64,000 nucleotides of DNA, taken from assembly GCA_963969365.1 (NCBI GenBank), contig OZ017759.1, positions 1,550,001 through 1,614,000 on the forward strand. Reading direction: 5' to 3'. The notes below the pieces were generated by a model. The model was given only the letters and a program-made list of their open reading frames with translations, did not search any database and had not been told where the DNA came from. A program made the translations under genes and the position numbers. The DNA is from Asterochloris sp. CNOR1. Taxonomy: Eukaryota; Chlorophyta; Trebouxiophyceae; Trebouxiales; Trebouxiaceae. Each line of letters opens with the position of its first letter. Within the stretch, counting starts at the first letter, position 1. Below, one piece after another: positions 1 to 11,300 of this stretch.

Positions 1-3000
1 AGCACACAGCGCATCGACAGGCGGATGGTCACGAGCGCGCGGCATGCAGGCTCTGACCGCAGCAAGCATGCTGATGTGCCTCAGACTGCCTGCGCCTTCA
101 CACCCCTGAGATCTCCTCTGGGGCAGGGCAGGCACAGGCAATTTAGTACTAGCCACAACCCACCTGAGAATGCTGAGAGCAGCGAGGGCGGCTGGATGAG
201 CCTCTCCAGAGCTGAGCCTCCACCCCTACTGTTGCTCGGAGGCTGCTGCAGACCAGGAGCCTCCAGCAGCTGCAATGCCTGAGCACTGACCCAATGCTGG
301 CAGCCAGACACGTCCGGTCTGGCATTAGGGTCTGCTGCTGGCTGCATCGCAGCTGCAGCGTCAAGCATCAACTGGAGCCGCCGTGCATGTCTCCTGCCCC
401 TGCGACTGGCTATGACATGCTTATGATTGTCAGGCTCCTCCTGTTGCTGCTGTGCCTGGTGCTCTCTGCCTGTGCCCTGCCCCTGCCTGTCAGGCTGCGC
501 TTGTCTCTCTCTGCCGGTGCCTGGCTCACTCTCCCTTACATACTCCCCTTGCTGCTGCTCCTGGCTGTACGAGCCCTGAGTCGCAGGTTCCAGCCGATCT
601 GGCCTGCATTTCTGAGCCTCCTGCCGTCCCTGCCTGCCAGCAGGCATGTCTTGTTGCTGCAGATGCCCGTCAAAGTCCGGGCCTGGCATGGCAGGCGCTG
701 CTACAGCAGGCTCGGCCGGCTGACTCAGGCTGACTAGGGGGGCCAGCTCTGGAGGAGCTGCTTGCTGCGCTGCCTCCATGCGCTGGCCCATGTCAGCCCC
801 TGATGGCTGTCTGATGTGATCCTCGTCAGGCCTACACAGCACAGGTGAGTAGCAAGGTTGCAAGTGAACTTTGGTTACAGCAAGTGCAGGGCAAGGGTCT
901 GGCAGCTGCAGGTGCCAAATGTTTGGACAGCGCTGACAGGAGACTAGGCTGGGTGCCAGGACCACACATGAGGTAACCACACATCTGCACTTCCTGCTGG
1001 TGCTGCAGGCTGACGTTTCCAGCTTTAGGGCAGCATATTGATCATGTGCAGGCTCAAGGTGCGCCTGTAGGGCACAGTGACCACACAGCAAGACAGGAGG
1101 CACAGGCTGCAGCTCAACGCCCAGACAGATTGGCTGCACACGTCACACCTGTGAGGCACAGCGCCCACATAGTAAGGACTAGGGTCCAGGACGTCAAGTT
1201 CATGTCCCCGCTGGGAAGGCTGCGCAGCCTCAAAGACAGGTGCCAGCAGCGGCGCCTGACCTGAATAATGGTGCCCCTGGAGCAGGAACGTGCGCATGCT
1301 CAGTGTCACGGGTGTCCAACCTGGACAGCACCTGGCTCATCATGTGCAAGGGCAGCTATTGGCCAGCATTCGGGCAGACCCTTTCCAGGCAAGACCCGGG
1401 GCTCAGCATGTGGCATGGCTGGCAGGTTGCAATAACATGGAAAATGGCACAGAGTCACGCTAAGGTTATCCTGGCCCTGAGGCCAAGGCGATGTGCACAG
1501 AGGCATGCAACTCATCAGCACCTTGACTGCGTCCGGCCCTGCAGGGCTGGTGCACAGAGCTGTGCATCCCATCAGCAGGACCGACAACAAGTAACTGCAG
1601 ACTGATGTACACATTGAGCACACAGCCAGGCCTGGAGTAAAAAGACAGAGCCAACCACCTGCTTGCACCTGGGGCTGCACTGTACACAAAGGTAGGCTGC
1701 TGCCAACCGCAAGTCCAGACAGCTGCCTGCATCTGGCGCTATAGGTTGATGGGATGCAGCGCTTGGCACCCTATCAGCAAAGCCCCGGCATTATGTGCCA
1801 CAGGCTGTCGTATGCACCAAGCACATTGCCAGGCGTCCCATCAGCACCTTGAAACCACCTGCCTGCACCTGACACTGTGGGCCCAGTTGAAAGCAGTTGT
1901 GCAAAAGCCCCAGGCATCGCATTAGCCCATGCCAAACACCTGCCTGCAGTTGTCGTTGCAAGCTAGCCACAAAGCTGTTGTGCAGGCCAGCGTGTTGCGA
2001 CTCCTGCTGCAGCAGCTGGCGAGCACGTCCCCCTTGGCTGCCCTTGTGCTGAGGTTGAGTAAAATCAAGTGCGGGCTTCCTGTAGGAGCATAGACACTTC
2101 AAGTCAGCCCAGAGAGCGAGACTGCAGCTGGAGTGCCTGGTCACCATGCTCATGTTTGCAGGACCAATCAATGACTAGCTTGCTGAAGCCACAGAGGATC
2201 TTGAGCCAGCCTAGAACTGGCTCACCCCTGAAAGCCAGCATGCTGGGTTGTCCCGTCTCACTTTCAAATGGGCTCCTTTTGCATGATGCAATGCTGGTGC
2301 ATATGCACAAGACCATCTCTGATGTAGTACATTGCACCGTTGAGGTGTGGCCATTGGTGGATGGTCAGCAGAACCAGTCTGCTGCCAGCTGATGGCATGC
2401 TGCATGCAAGCAAAACCATGCCAGCCACCACATCTTCACCTACTTCAGGTCCGGCTTCTGGTGAGTGCGCATCAAGACCACGCTCTTTCCAGCAGATAGA
2501 ATGCCTGGGACCAGGGCGCCCAGGAAGCTGGGGCATGCAGGAGAGCCATCGCGCTTGAGGCGCACTCTGTAGGCATCGTACCAGAACTGCGGGGACTCCA
2601 CTGAGATGGATTTGTCTGCATGACAGGAGGCCACACTGTGCTTGTACTACAGACGTCAGTCAGCTGTTGTTGGGGCTGAGCTAGCTGCATCATGATGCCG
2701 GCAGAACCTCTCAGACAGCCCCTCAGCGCCTCTGAAACACACAAATGATTGCCAGACGACAGCGCTGCAAGCAAGCAACATGGCGTGGCTGACACATGCA
2801 GCCTGCCTTTGGCGAGTGCAAAGCTTTGAGCCCCATGATGGCTGGAAGGGGTGGGCTCACCTTCAGCAATGAAGAAGTCGTCTGCGGGGTCGTCAATCAG
2901 GCCGCTGTACAGCCAGGCATGGAGCTGGTGCATGAAGGGCTTGCTGGCGCAGCACAGCAGCCTCAGCAGCAGCGCTGTTTCCTGGCTACCTGCAGCCATC

Positions 3001-6000
3001 TACCCAAAGGCATTGGCAGGGGTCCAATAGCTATATAGCGCAATCCAGCATGCTTGGAGGGGCTAAGAGCCACATCAAACCAACCTGCTCTATTTGGAGC
3101 AGAGCAGCACCCGATCAACCAGTAATACTGATGTGGCCAGGCCCACTCCTTCTGCATCTGTCTCCCGCCGCTAGTTCCCACCGACGGGCAGTACTGTGTC
3201 CTGGCAGCAAGCAACACAATTGCAGACACTCTCCTTGGCGGCCTCCCTGCGTGCTGCAGATGCGCTGCAGCTGGTCCACTGCATATTCAGGCCAGCAAGA
3301 GAACCGGCAACCATAAGCAACCCACCCTGGCAGCTTCCCTGCATGCTTTAGGTCTGCGTCAGCTCGTCCAAACTTGGTTAAGCAAGGCAAGCAGCACACT
3401 TCAAGGGAAACCCGTGGCGGCACCCCTGCATGCTGTTGGTGTGGGGCAACCTAGATCAGCCTTATCTTTTTGAGCATAGCAAAGAAGAACAGCATTCATT
3501 TCTCTGGCTTGTGCTGCTCCTCAATGTAATGTGCATTGCTTTCAGGGCACCTACCCTGGCGGCTGCCCTGCATGCTGTAGGTGTGCAGCAGCTGGTGCAG
3601 CGTGCTCAGGATGTGGGCGCACAGCTCCGCCGCACTGCAGGGCTGCTGCTGTGAAGGGTCCTGTGGCTGCGGCATCTTCATGCTGGTCACGATGTGGTTC
3701 ATCAGGACGATGCGCCTCATGGGCCCCTGCAAGCAGCCATGCAGGCCTTTCAAGGGCGCTTTGCTGGCAGTGCAGGGCTTTGAGTCAAACTCCTGTTTCA
3801 GCAGGACACTGCGCCTCAAAAGCCCCTACACACAGGTACAGCACGTCCTCAAGTGTCCTGGTGGCAGGGGCAGGGCTAGGCTTGCCAGTAGATCAGGACA
3901 ATGTGTCTCACACAGCTGTGCCAGCCGAGCCGCAAGATTCTGCTATGGGGCCTCCCTAGGTGACAATGTGTGCTTCATCCAGACGTCTTGCCTCATGGCC
4001 GCTGTCATGCAGGAGCGCAGGTCTCCTCAAGGCCTACCTCTAGTGCCATGTGAAGATGAGCCCAACAGGGTCTTTCAAAGCATGGACAGTGGTCAGCAGT
4101 GTAGTACCACAGTGCAGGCTGAACGCAGATTGCACAGCAGTCCTGGACTGGGTAGGATCAAAGCTTCACCTGAAGCTGCTGCTCCAGCTGCAGTAATGTG
4201 GCCGGCCCACTGCCTTCTTGCATAAGTCCACCTGCTCCTGCCACTTCCATCTCCAGCAGGACCAGCTGTAGGTAAGAGCAGTCTGGGTTAGGTACAGGCA
4301 TCTGAAACCTCAAGAGCTCTCAACAGCTCAAACAGCTGCGTGGTGCAACACGTCACCTTCAATACCAAACAGGCTACAAGCTTTTGACAAGTTGACGTCA
4401 GACAACGGCTCCAAATTTGGCTGGGCTGCCAGCCTCACAAGCTGTTAGGGCGCTGTGAGTAGGGCTCACCTGCTTGCACACAGCCTGCACATGCTGGTCC
4501 AGCCCAGCTGCCAGGGCTGCCAGTGTGGGCGTGGCCTCTGGGCGCTTGCTTGAGCCAGTTGTATGGCGCTGGGCAGTGGCCGAGGTGGCCAGCGTGCCTA
4601 GGATGCGCCGAATAAAGCGCTGCACCCTGCACATGCACATCAGTCACGGCCAAGACTGAGCAGCTGAGCACCTGTATAGATGGCTGAGGTGCCCATGCGC
4701 CTTGCAAAGGCCTGCACCCTGCACCGGCAGACTCTGCCCATGCCACACAGCAGGGCCCATGCAGTGGGGCAGATTGATCAGTCTGAGGTGACCAGTGTGC
4801 CCAGGCTGCACTGCACAAAGCTCTGCACCCTGCACGTGCAGGTGATGCAAGGCACCTAGTGTAGGGTGCAAGCAAAACTGCTGTCTACCATGCAGATGCC
4901 TGCTGTGTCAACAAATGTCAGAAGGCTGGCACCACAGGAGTGCTCACAGACGTGGGGCAGCAAGTTTGCCTGCTAAATGATGATTGCTGCCCCTGGACTG
5001 CACAGTGACAGTCAGCAGAGCACTCACTTCAAGCCAAGATGTGCAACTCTGTGTGGCAGGCAGCAAGGCGTCCCAGCAGGCATTGCAGAGTGCACAGGAG
5101 TGGACCATTCACAGGCAGTCCCAGGGCCTCACCTGTGCATGTCAGTGCCACACCGAGCAAAGCGCCCCAGAAGGCGGTGCAGGCTCCCCAGCGAGAGATG
5201 CTCCACGTGCACCTCACCAGCCACACGATAGCTGTTGGAGGCGCTGTGCAGTGCAAAGCCCTGCCCTGGCTGCGTGCAGCCTCGCAGCATGCGCAGCACC
5301 TGCAGCAAACTGGCCTCTCAGTCCTTCTGGGCATGTGCAGATGGGGACAATATGCCTTCATGCTGAGGGGTCAAGCCTGATTGTGCTGACGATCGTCACG
5401 CACCTGACCTGCAGCCAGTGAGATGCCCTCATGGCTGACATGTGCCCTGCCACTTCACATGATCTGAGCGCTGCCAGACCGCAACCACTGGCTGGCAGAG
5501 CAGAACTCTTGGCAGCTGCTGAATTGCTGCTTTCCCTCCAGCTCAGGAGCAGCGCAGCAGAACCTGCAATGCCGGCGTTGAGCACCAGCTCCAGTAGATA
5601 TATCTGAGCTGGGTTTGCGTGACGCATCAGCATCTTGCATTGCCTGTCAGCCCTCAAGAAGAGTACGGAGATAATGCACACTACTGGGCAGCTGTGGCCT
5701 TGCCTGCGTGACCAGCTCTGTCTCTGTACTGGGCAGCACATCCACCAGAGCTTTGTAGCGTGGGTCAGGCCTCAGACTGGGCTGTTGCAACAGCTGCTCT
5801 AAGACGCAGCCAGGATGGCGCTGCCTCTGCAGCACAGGCTGGAGAGCTGCCTGCAGCCTGTTGCGTGCCTCTGCTGCTGCCAGCTGCCTTGCTGCAGACC
5901 CTTGATCCTCAGCTGTAGGCTCTGCAGCAAGAGTTCCTTGAAACATCTGAATCAGTATAGGAAGCAGAGGTGGATGTTCTTGAGGCAGAGCTCTGTTGTA

Positions 6001-7488
6001 CGGATTTGCGGCTGCTGACGACGCTGCCTTCTTTAGGCAATGATATAATTTCAGACAGCTGCTTGGGGTTTGTCCACTGGCAGCCATTGCTGTGGCATGC
6101 ATGGGCAGTCCCTGCTGACCTTCATCCGCAACTGGTGCAGCCTGCTGCTCTGGAGCTGCTGTAATCTCTGCTGCTCCGGCAGCCTGCTCATCAGCATGAG
6201 AGTCAGTGTCCCAGTCTGACAGCCCTGACTCCTCCCCTGAGAGGCAGTCACCTTCGCTCCAGTCAGAGATGCTGCTGTCATCCTGAGCGCTTGAGGTGTC
6301 GAGCCCTGCAGGCCAGCAGTGCAATGTCTCCTAAAGGAGCTTGGAATTAGGGAAGACCATCTTGCTAGTGGACAGGGCTGCAGCCCAGTATTAACAGGCG
6401 GCATGCTGAGTGAAGTCTGTCAAGCAATTCAAAGCACAGATGGTCTCTGTGAGGGCAGAAGGCAGGTTGCTTTGCTGGCTTGAGAGGCATGCCCTTCAGC
6501 TGTTAGGGAGCAAAACTGCCCAGCTTACCTGCAGCTCCACTGTGAGCATGCAACGCAATCAGAGTCGCTTGCTTGCTTCCGTTGGCTGGCACATACCTGG
6601 CTCTGGCTGCAACCAGATCAGCCAAATGGCAAAGCTGCTTCAGATATGTATGCAGTCGCACTGCCTCAGGCAGCCTGATGTGCTGCCGTCTGCCACACAC
6701 CTGGTTCCCCCTGGGAGACAGCCAGGGCTGCTGCAGCAGCCCCTGAGCTCCACTTGGACTCCATGGGCTGGCGTGCCAGGTACCACAGCATGCACAGCAG
6801 GCGGTGCTGGAGCTCCAGCGTATCTGACCCAGTGCCCTGCGCCAGCAGGGTGTGAACCAGCTGCTGCAGAGCCTCCTGCTTCCTGAAGTGGGCATTGCTG
6901 CCAAAGCGGTCTGCCAGCCTGCAGTCATGGCAGCCAAGGGCTTGAGAGCAGTGTCAAAGTGGCATCATTGCTCACCACAGGGCTCCTCAATGCTGCCAAG
7001 CAGCAGGGGCGCCCTCAAACATACGCCGCATAACGCCACGATTTCAGGGCAGTGCACCATGCAGCTCAGGACGGCAGGGATTGCCAATAGTGTGTGGCAG
7101 GCACCTAAGATGTGCGCGAGGCCTTGAGGCGCTGTCATGCATGGACAATGTGGGGCATGCACTCCCAAAACAGGCTGCCCTAGAGTGCCCAACGGCTTCA
7201 GTGGCCTTGCCGCCTCACCCTTGATAGTTCTGCTCCACCTCTGACGGATTTGGGTCTCCGAATCGGTGATACTGCAAACTTTGCAGTGCTGAGTCCATCG
7301 CCAGCTCATACTTGTCACTGCCAGGCTGCAGTGCAGGCAGCAGCAGCTAATCAGCCATCTGTGAATAATGCCCATTGCCAAGCTCGATTTAGAGGTACCT
7401 GCACTTTCAACATGTTGCAGATCAGTTCCGACATCAGCTGCTCGCTCTTCAGCTTGGCTCCCAGCCCAAAGCTGGACAGGGTTGCCAT
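1..7488 (-). CDS. Gamma-tubulin complex component, GCP5/GCP6 type (C-terminal part beyond the left edge)
   Basis: Spc97/Spc98-family proteins join gamma-tubulin in the ring complex that nucleates microtubules. The start is chosen at 7488 (MATLSSFGLGAKLKSEQLM). The first three exons, 7488-7399, 7325-7219 and 6918-6701, join in phase. They contain the family-like N-terminal segment with YHRFGDPNP and then GLADRF...ALQQLVHTLLAQ. An acidic SDWSEGD...SDWDTD stretch is read at about 6300-5650. Further family blocks follow: LHAWLYSGLIDDPADDFFIA (exon 2989-2861), matching the W-x-x-x-G-x-DP-x-x-FFI signature, and SPQFWYDAYRVRL...ILSAGKSVVLMR (about 2610-2450), matching the AGKS motif. The low-complexity Gln/Arg-rich stretch at about 1100-100 fits the linker before the C-terminal gamma-tubulin-binding domain, which lies outside the window. 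GCP5 is favoured over GCP6 or GCP4 from the N-terminal block, but this is not certain. Exons between 6700 and 3000 are only partly resolved. Confidence 0.72.
4560..4865 (-). repeat. Tandem copies of a splice junction inside a GCP intron
   Basis: Three diverged copies of one segment lie at about 4590-4635, 4688-4735 and 4797-4850. Each ends in the shared core tgcaccctgcac(g/a)tgca preceded by a cgc(a)aag-like stretch. On the minus strand the lower-coordinate copy reads as the family-like exon fragment VQRFIRRILGTLATS. The other two are decayed relatives read as VQGAELCAVQPGH and VQGAGLCKAHGH. The spacing is about 100 bp. Confidence 0.5.
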
Positions 7489-8397
7489 GATGAATAGAGT
7501 TTGACTGTGTCAGCGCCACATGGGTTTCACAGCTACATGAACCGCAGCTGGCTCCACAGCTTCTTGCTTTCTTGCACATGCAGGGCAGATGGCCTCCAGG
7601 TATTCGGCTGATGGTGCCTGTCATACCCCAGTCAAAGCTTGCAGAGTCTCTTAGCAGAGGCAGGAGTGGCAGGCAGAATGCTGCAGCCCCTGCGCGAGCC
7701 CTCAGCTACTTCAGGGTTCCAGGCCCTGTCAGGCTCCAGATGCACTTCACTTGCAGACGGAAGGTGTCTTGGTAGATGCAATTGGTAGACCGTCCCCCGA
7801 GCCCAGGACAAGACCGGTGCCCAAGCTTCTGCCTCAGAAGGTACTTTGCGGACAATCCTGATCCTGAGCAGTGCAGGGTCAGAGCAGGGAGCCTCTGCGG
7901 CAGTTGTGTGGAGACATGCTTGGCACTCTCATATGTTGCAGCTGACTGCTCCTGGCAGCTGCACTGTCCAGTTGGCACTGCAGCACGCTCTGGCAGAGCT
8001 TGTGTTCTGATGTGAGTGACAGAGACAAGCTGACTGGCATTGCAACCTGTGCCTAAGCCAGCACCATGTTGATGCGGAGTGACATCAAAAGTTTGCCCCT
8101 TTTGCAGCCTGTTGGTCCACTGGATCAGGTAGTGGCCCTTCATCTCTGCACGAAACGTGATCGTTGACAACAGCCTGTGCACAAAAAATGGATTGCATAG
8201 GCACAGCTGTGTGCACAGCTGTGGATGTTGCATGGGCGTATGTACATGCTCGGTCTGATTTGTTGCTCGAGACTCCACCAGCACAGCTGGGAGATCGCAT
8301 GCACTTTGCTGCATTCAGATGCCTTGATGGCAATCCCTAATCAAAACAGCAAGTGGTGACCGGACAGAGCCATTCAGCAGCTGCATTGTTGACCGGC
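7489..8397. promoter_or_regulatory. Divergent intergenic region between the GCP and MCTP genes
   Basis: About 0.9 kb separates the GCP start codon (minus strand) from the proposed MCTP start codon (plus strand). I see no convincing coding segment. A 202-codon open frame on the minus strand shows no family similarity. It presumably holds both promoters and 5' untranslated regions. No TATA box could be assigned with confidence. A noncoding first exon of MCTP could lie here, since cag precedes an open frame at 8350. Confidence 0.4.
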
Positions 8398-11300
8398 ATG
8401 GCCAAGGATGCCGGATTCAATGCAATTGAGAATGCCAAGGAAGGTGCTGCAGCCAATGGCAGTGCAGGGGAGGAGCAACACACCACAAGAGAAAAGCTGA
8501 GCACCAAATTCAAGAAGCTCAAGAAAAAGCTTAGCCACAACACCAGCACCAGCAAGCATGTCCAGGCAGACAGTGCTGCAGAGGAGAAGGTAAGTGCCTC
8601 TGAGACTCTATTGACCAGCCTGTAGCAGCCTCGCTGTGCCGCAGTCAAGGTGCCAGCAGCTTATGTCACCAAGGATGTTCGGATCATGCAGGGCGTTGAG
8701 CACGGTAGCGGGCCTTCTCATACCTCCTCTGCTGCACTGCGGGAGCACAGCAAACAGCTGCAGCACCTGCGTGGCCAGGACCTCTTCATTCAGGTGGGGC
8801 CCCCTGACTTTCTGCACAGCAGTTGGAATTCAAGATTGCATCATCAGCAGCACAAGAGATAGGTTCCCTGCTTACACGCCTTTGCCATTAGCAATGCAAA
8901 CAGGCACAAGCTTGCACGCTCTGCACTGCAGATAGCTCTCTTGACAGGTTCAAGCTGAGCACTCACAGGTTGTTACCTGCTCAAACCACCCTCACTGCAG
9001 GTGGTCAGTGCCAGGGGCCTTCCTGCAGCTGACAGGAATGGGCTGAGCGACCCTTTCTGTAAGGTCAGATGCGGCACCATCAGGCACCAGACCAAGGTCA
9101 TACCCAAGACCCTGGCGCCCAAGTGAGTCACTGTGTGTGCAGCACGAGAGGCCTTCCAGTAAGTTTCAGAGGCCCCTGCAGAGACCGGCAGCCTTGGTGC
9201 CAACAAAGTCTGTTGATCTTCGGCTAAACTGAGGCAGTGTCGGCTTGTCGCTGATTGAGAGGCAACTACACTGGAGGGATGTCAACCTGCAAAGCCCTTC
9301 ACCCTAAGATGTAATTCAGGCAGCCGGCTTGCACTGAGTCAGCTCAGTGTTTGCAAATGGAGCGTCTGTAACAGTTTGCACCAGCAGTTCAATGCTTGCA
9401 GGTGAAGGGAGGTAGTTGGTGTTTGAGCATGGCGCCTTGCTCTGAGGCGGCACCATGCCTGCAAAGTAAGGGATCATAGATATCAAAGAGGAGTCTCATG
9501 CATGCAGTTGGAAGAGGGTATTTGTTGCTGCAGCTGATGCCTTGCTCTGAGGCAGCACCATGCGTGCAGGTGAAGGGAGACATTCTTCTTGAACCTGGGC
9601 CAGCTTGCACTCAGGCAGCTATGTGCCTGCAGTTCGTGCTGCCCCTTGCACTGAGACAGCAATGTGCCTGAGACCCTAGGCCTGCGACCTGGGGTCATGC
9701 TACCGTTGTTAACTGCGCTACCACCATGTTGCAGGTGGAGAGGGATCTTCTGTTCTGCATCCTCAGCCAGTCGTGCAGCCAGCTTGCACACAGGCAGTTA
9801 CAGGCTTTCTGGGCATGCTGGCTCTTACACTGAGTGTGTCTGCAGATTGATCTGTCTCATTCCCGGGGCAGCTGTGCTGGCGGCTTGCATCAAGGCAGCT
9901 AAGGCCAGGTTATGCTGCGTTTTGCACTGTGCCAGTAGGGTGCCTGCAGGTAAAGGAGGACTTGCTTTCAACCTGGACACTCTGCTGCCATTGATTTGTG
10001 CTGTTGCTCTGCTTGCAGGTGGAGTGAGACCTTCTGCCTGGACATGGAGGATGAGGATCTTACTGCTCTTAGCGCAGATCCCAAACTGTACTTTGAGGTG
10101 CGTATGCAGTGGGCTGCAGCAGGGTCGGCTGCTTGATAGCAGCTGTCTGGTGCCTGCTGGCAGCTCATAGCTGGCCCATCCCACAACGCCAAATGCTGCA
10201 TTTCCTCCTTTTTGAGGTTGAGCAGGCCCCTGCGGGCAAGAGCTGAAGTCCTGCTGGGCTTGCCTGCATGCCAGCTGCCTGCCAGCATGTTTGTCCCCCT
10301 GCCTGCTCTGCAAGCCACTGCTGTCCCCACTGTCAGCCTCATTGACCGGCAGTCACAAGGGGTCTTTGCTGAGCATGGCACCTCGTGCTTGCCAGCCCAC
10401 TGCAGGTGTGGAGTGCCATGCCTGACACCAACACTGAAGATGCAGAGGGCTGCCTGCAGGTCTGGGACCATGACCACATCCTCAGAAACGACTTCCTGGG
10501 ACAGGTGAGCCATGAGCTGCCTGCAGGCCTCGTTCACTTACAAGCGCACGGTGCCCATCAGCATTGACTGGCCCTTTCCTACCGCTACATACATACATCC
10601 AGGCGCGCATGTCTGCGCCCACTGCTCAGTGCACAGCGCCTGCCAGTCACAGTCTGTGAAGGCATGTGTGCCGGCTGCATGGCAGCGCTGCACCTGTGGA
10701 CCTGCTGCCAGCCCACTTTGCCACACAGCAGCTGCCAACCCATTCAGGTTTGTCCCACACTGGACCTCGTCAGCCTGGTGCTGGAAGCACCTTACAGCCG
10801 TATTCAGGCCATTCAGTGACAGGCTGCGCTCGAAAGCTGCCCTGCTGTCAGCCTGGGCAACACACCTCACAGCAGCTTCAGGGCCATTTGGCGCTGCCCA
10901 CTGCTGCCAGTTGTCTGCAGTGTCAGGCATCTCACAGCAGCCGCCAGGCCATCTAGCATTGCTCAACACTGGCAGCTTGTCCTGCAGGCAGAGGTGGACC
11001 TCACAAAGCAGCAGCTGGAGGGGCCACCCATATGGCTGCAGCTGGCCGGCAATGCAGGCAAGGGGGATGACGGTGACGACTGGGGAGAGCTGGAGGTGGC
11101 GCTGTGGCTGGGACCAAAAGGCCATGTGCTGGGGCGGATCTCCGAGGATCAGTCTAGTGAGCCTGATGGGTTGCCAGTGCTAATGGAGAATGCACTGGCA
11201 AGCAATCCAGTTCGAGCTTGTGGAGCCCTGTGGTGTCTCATGTCGGGGAACTTCAGATCTCGGGCGTTGCAGCTGAGCCCAAAAGAACCCATACTGGGTG

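Noticed and set aside
81-1139. A 352-codon minus-strand frame read as one exon
   Set aside because: The Gln/Arg-rich middle may be genuine GCP linker coding sequence, but the ends look intronic. I do not claim it as a separate gene.
7706-8314. A 202-codon minus-strand open frame between GCP and MCTP
   Set aside because: No domain, no coding-like composition relative to neighbours, and it sits in the divergent promoter interval.
9394-10018. CRISPR-like periodic repeat (about 105 bp)
   Set aside because: Units are long, degenerate and anchored on a splice acceptor inside a eukaryotic intron; no short conserved repeat with unique spacers.
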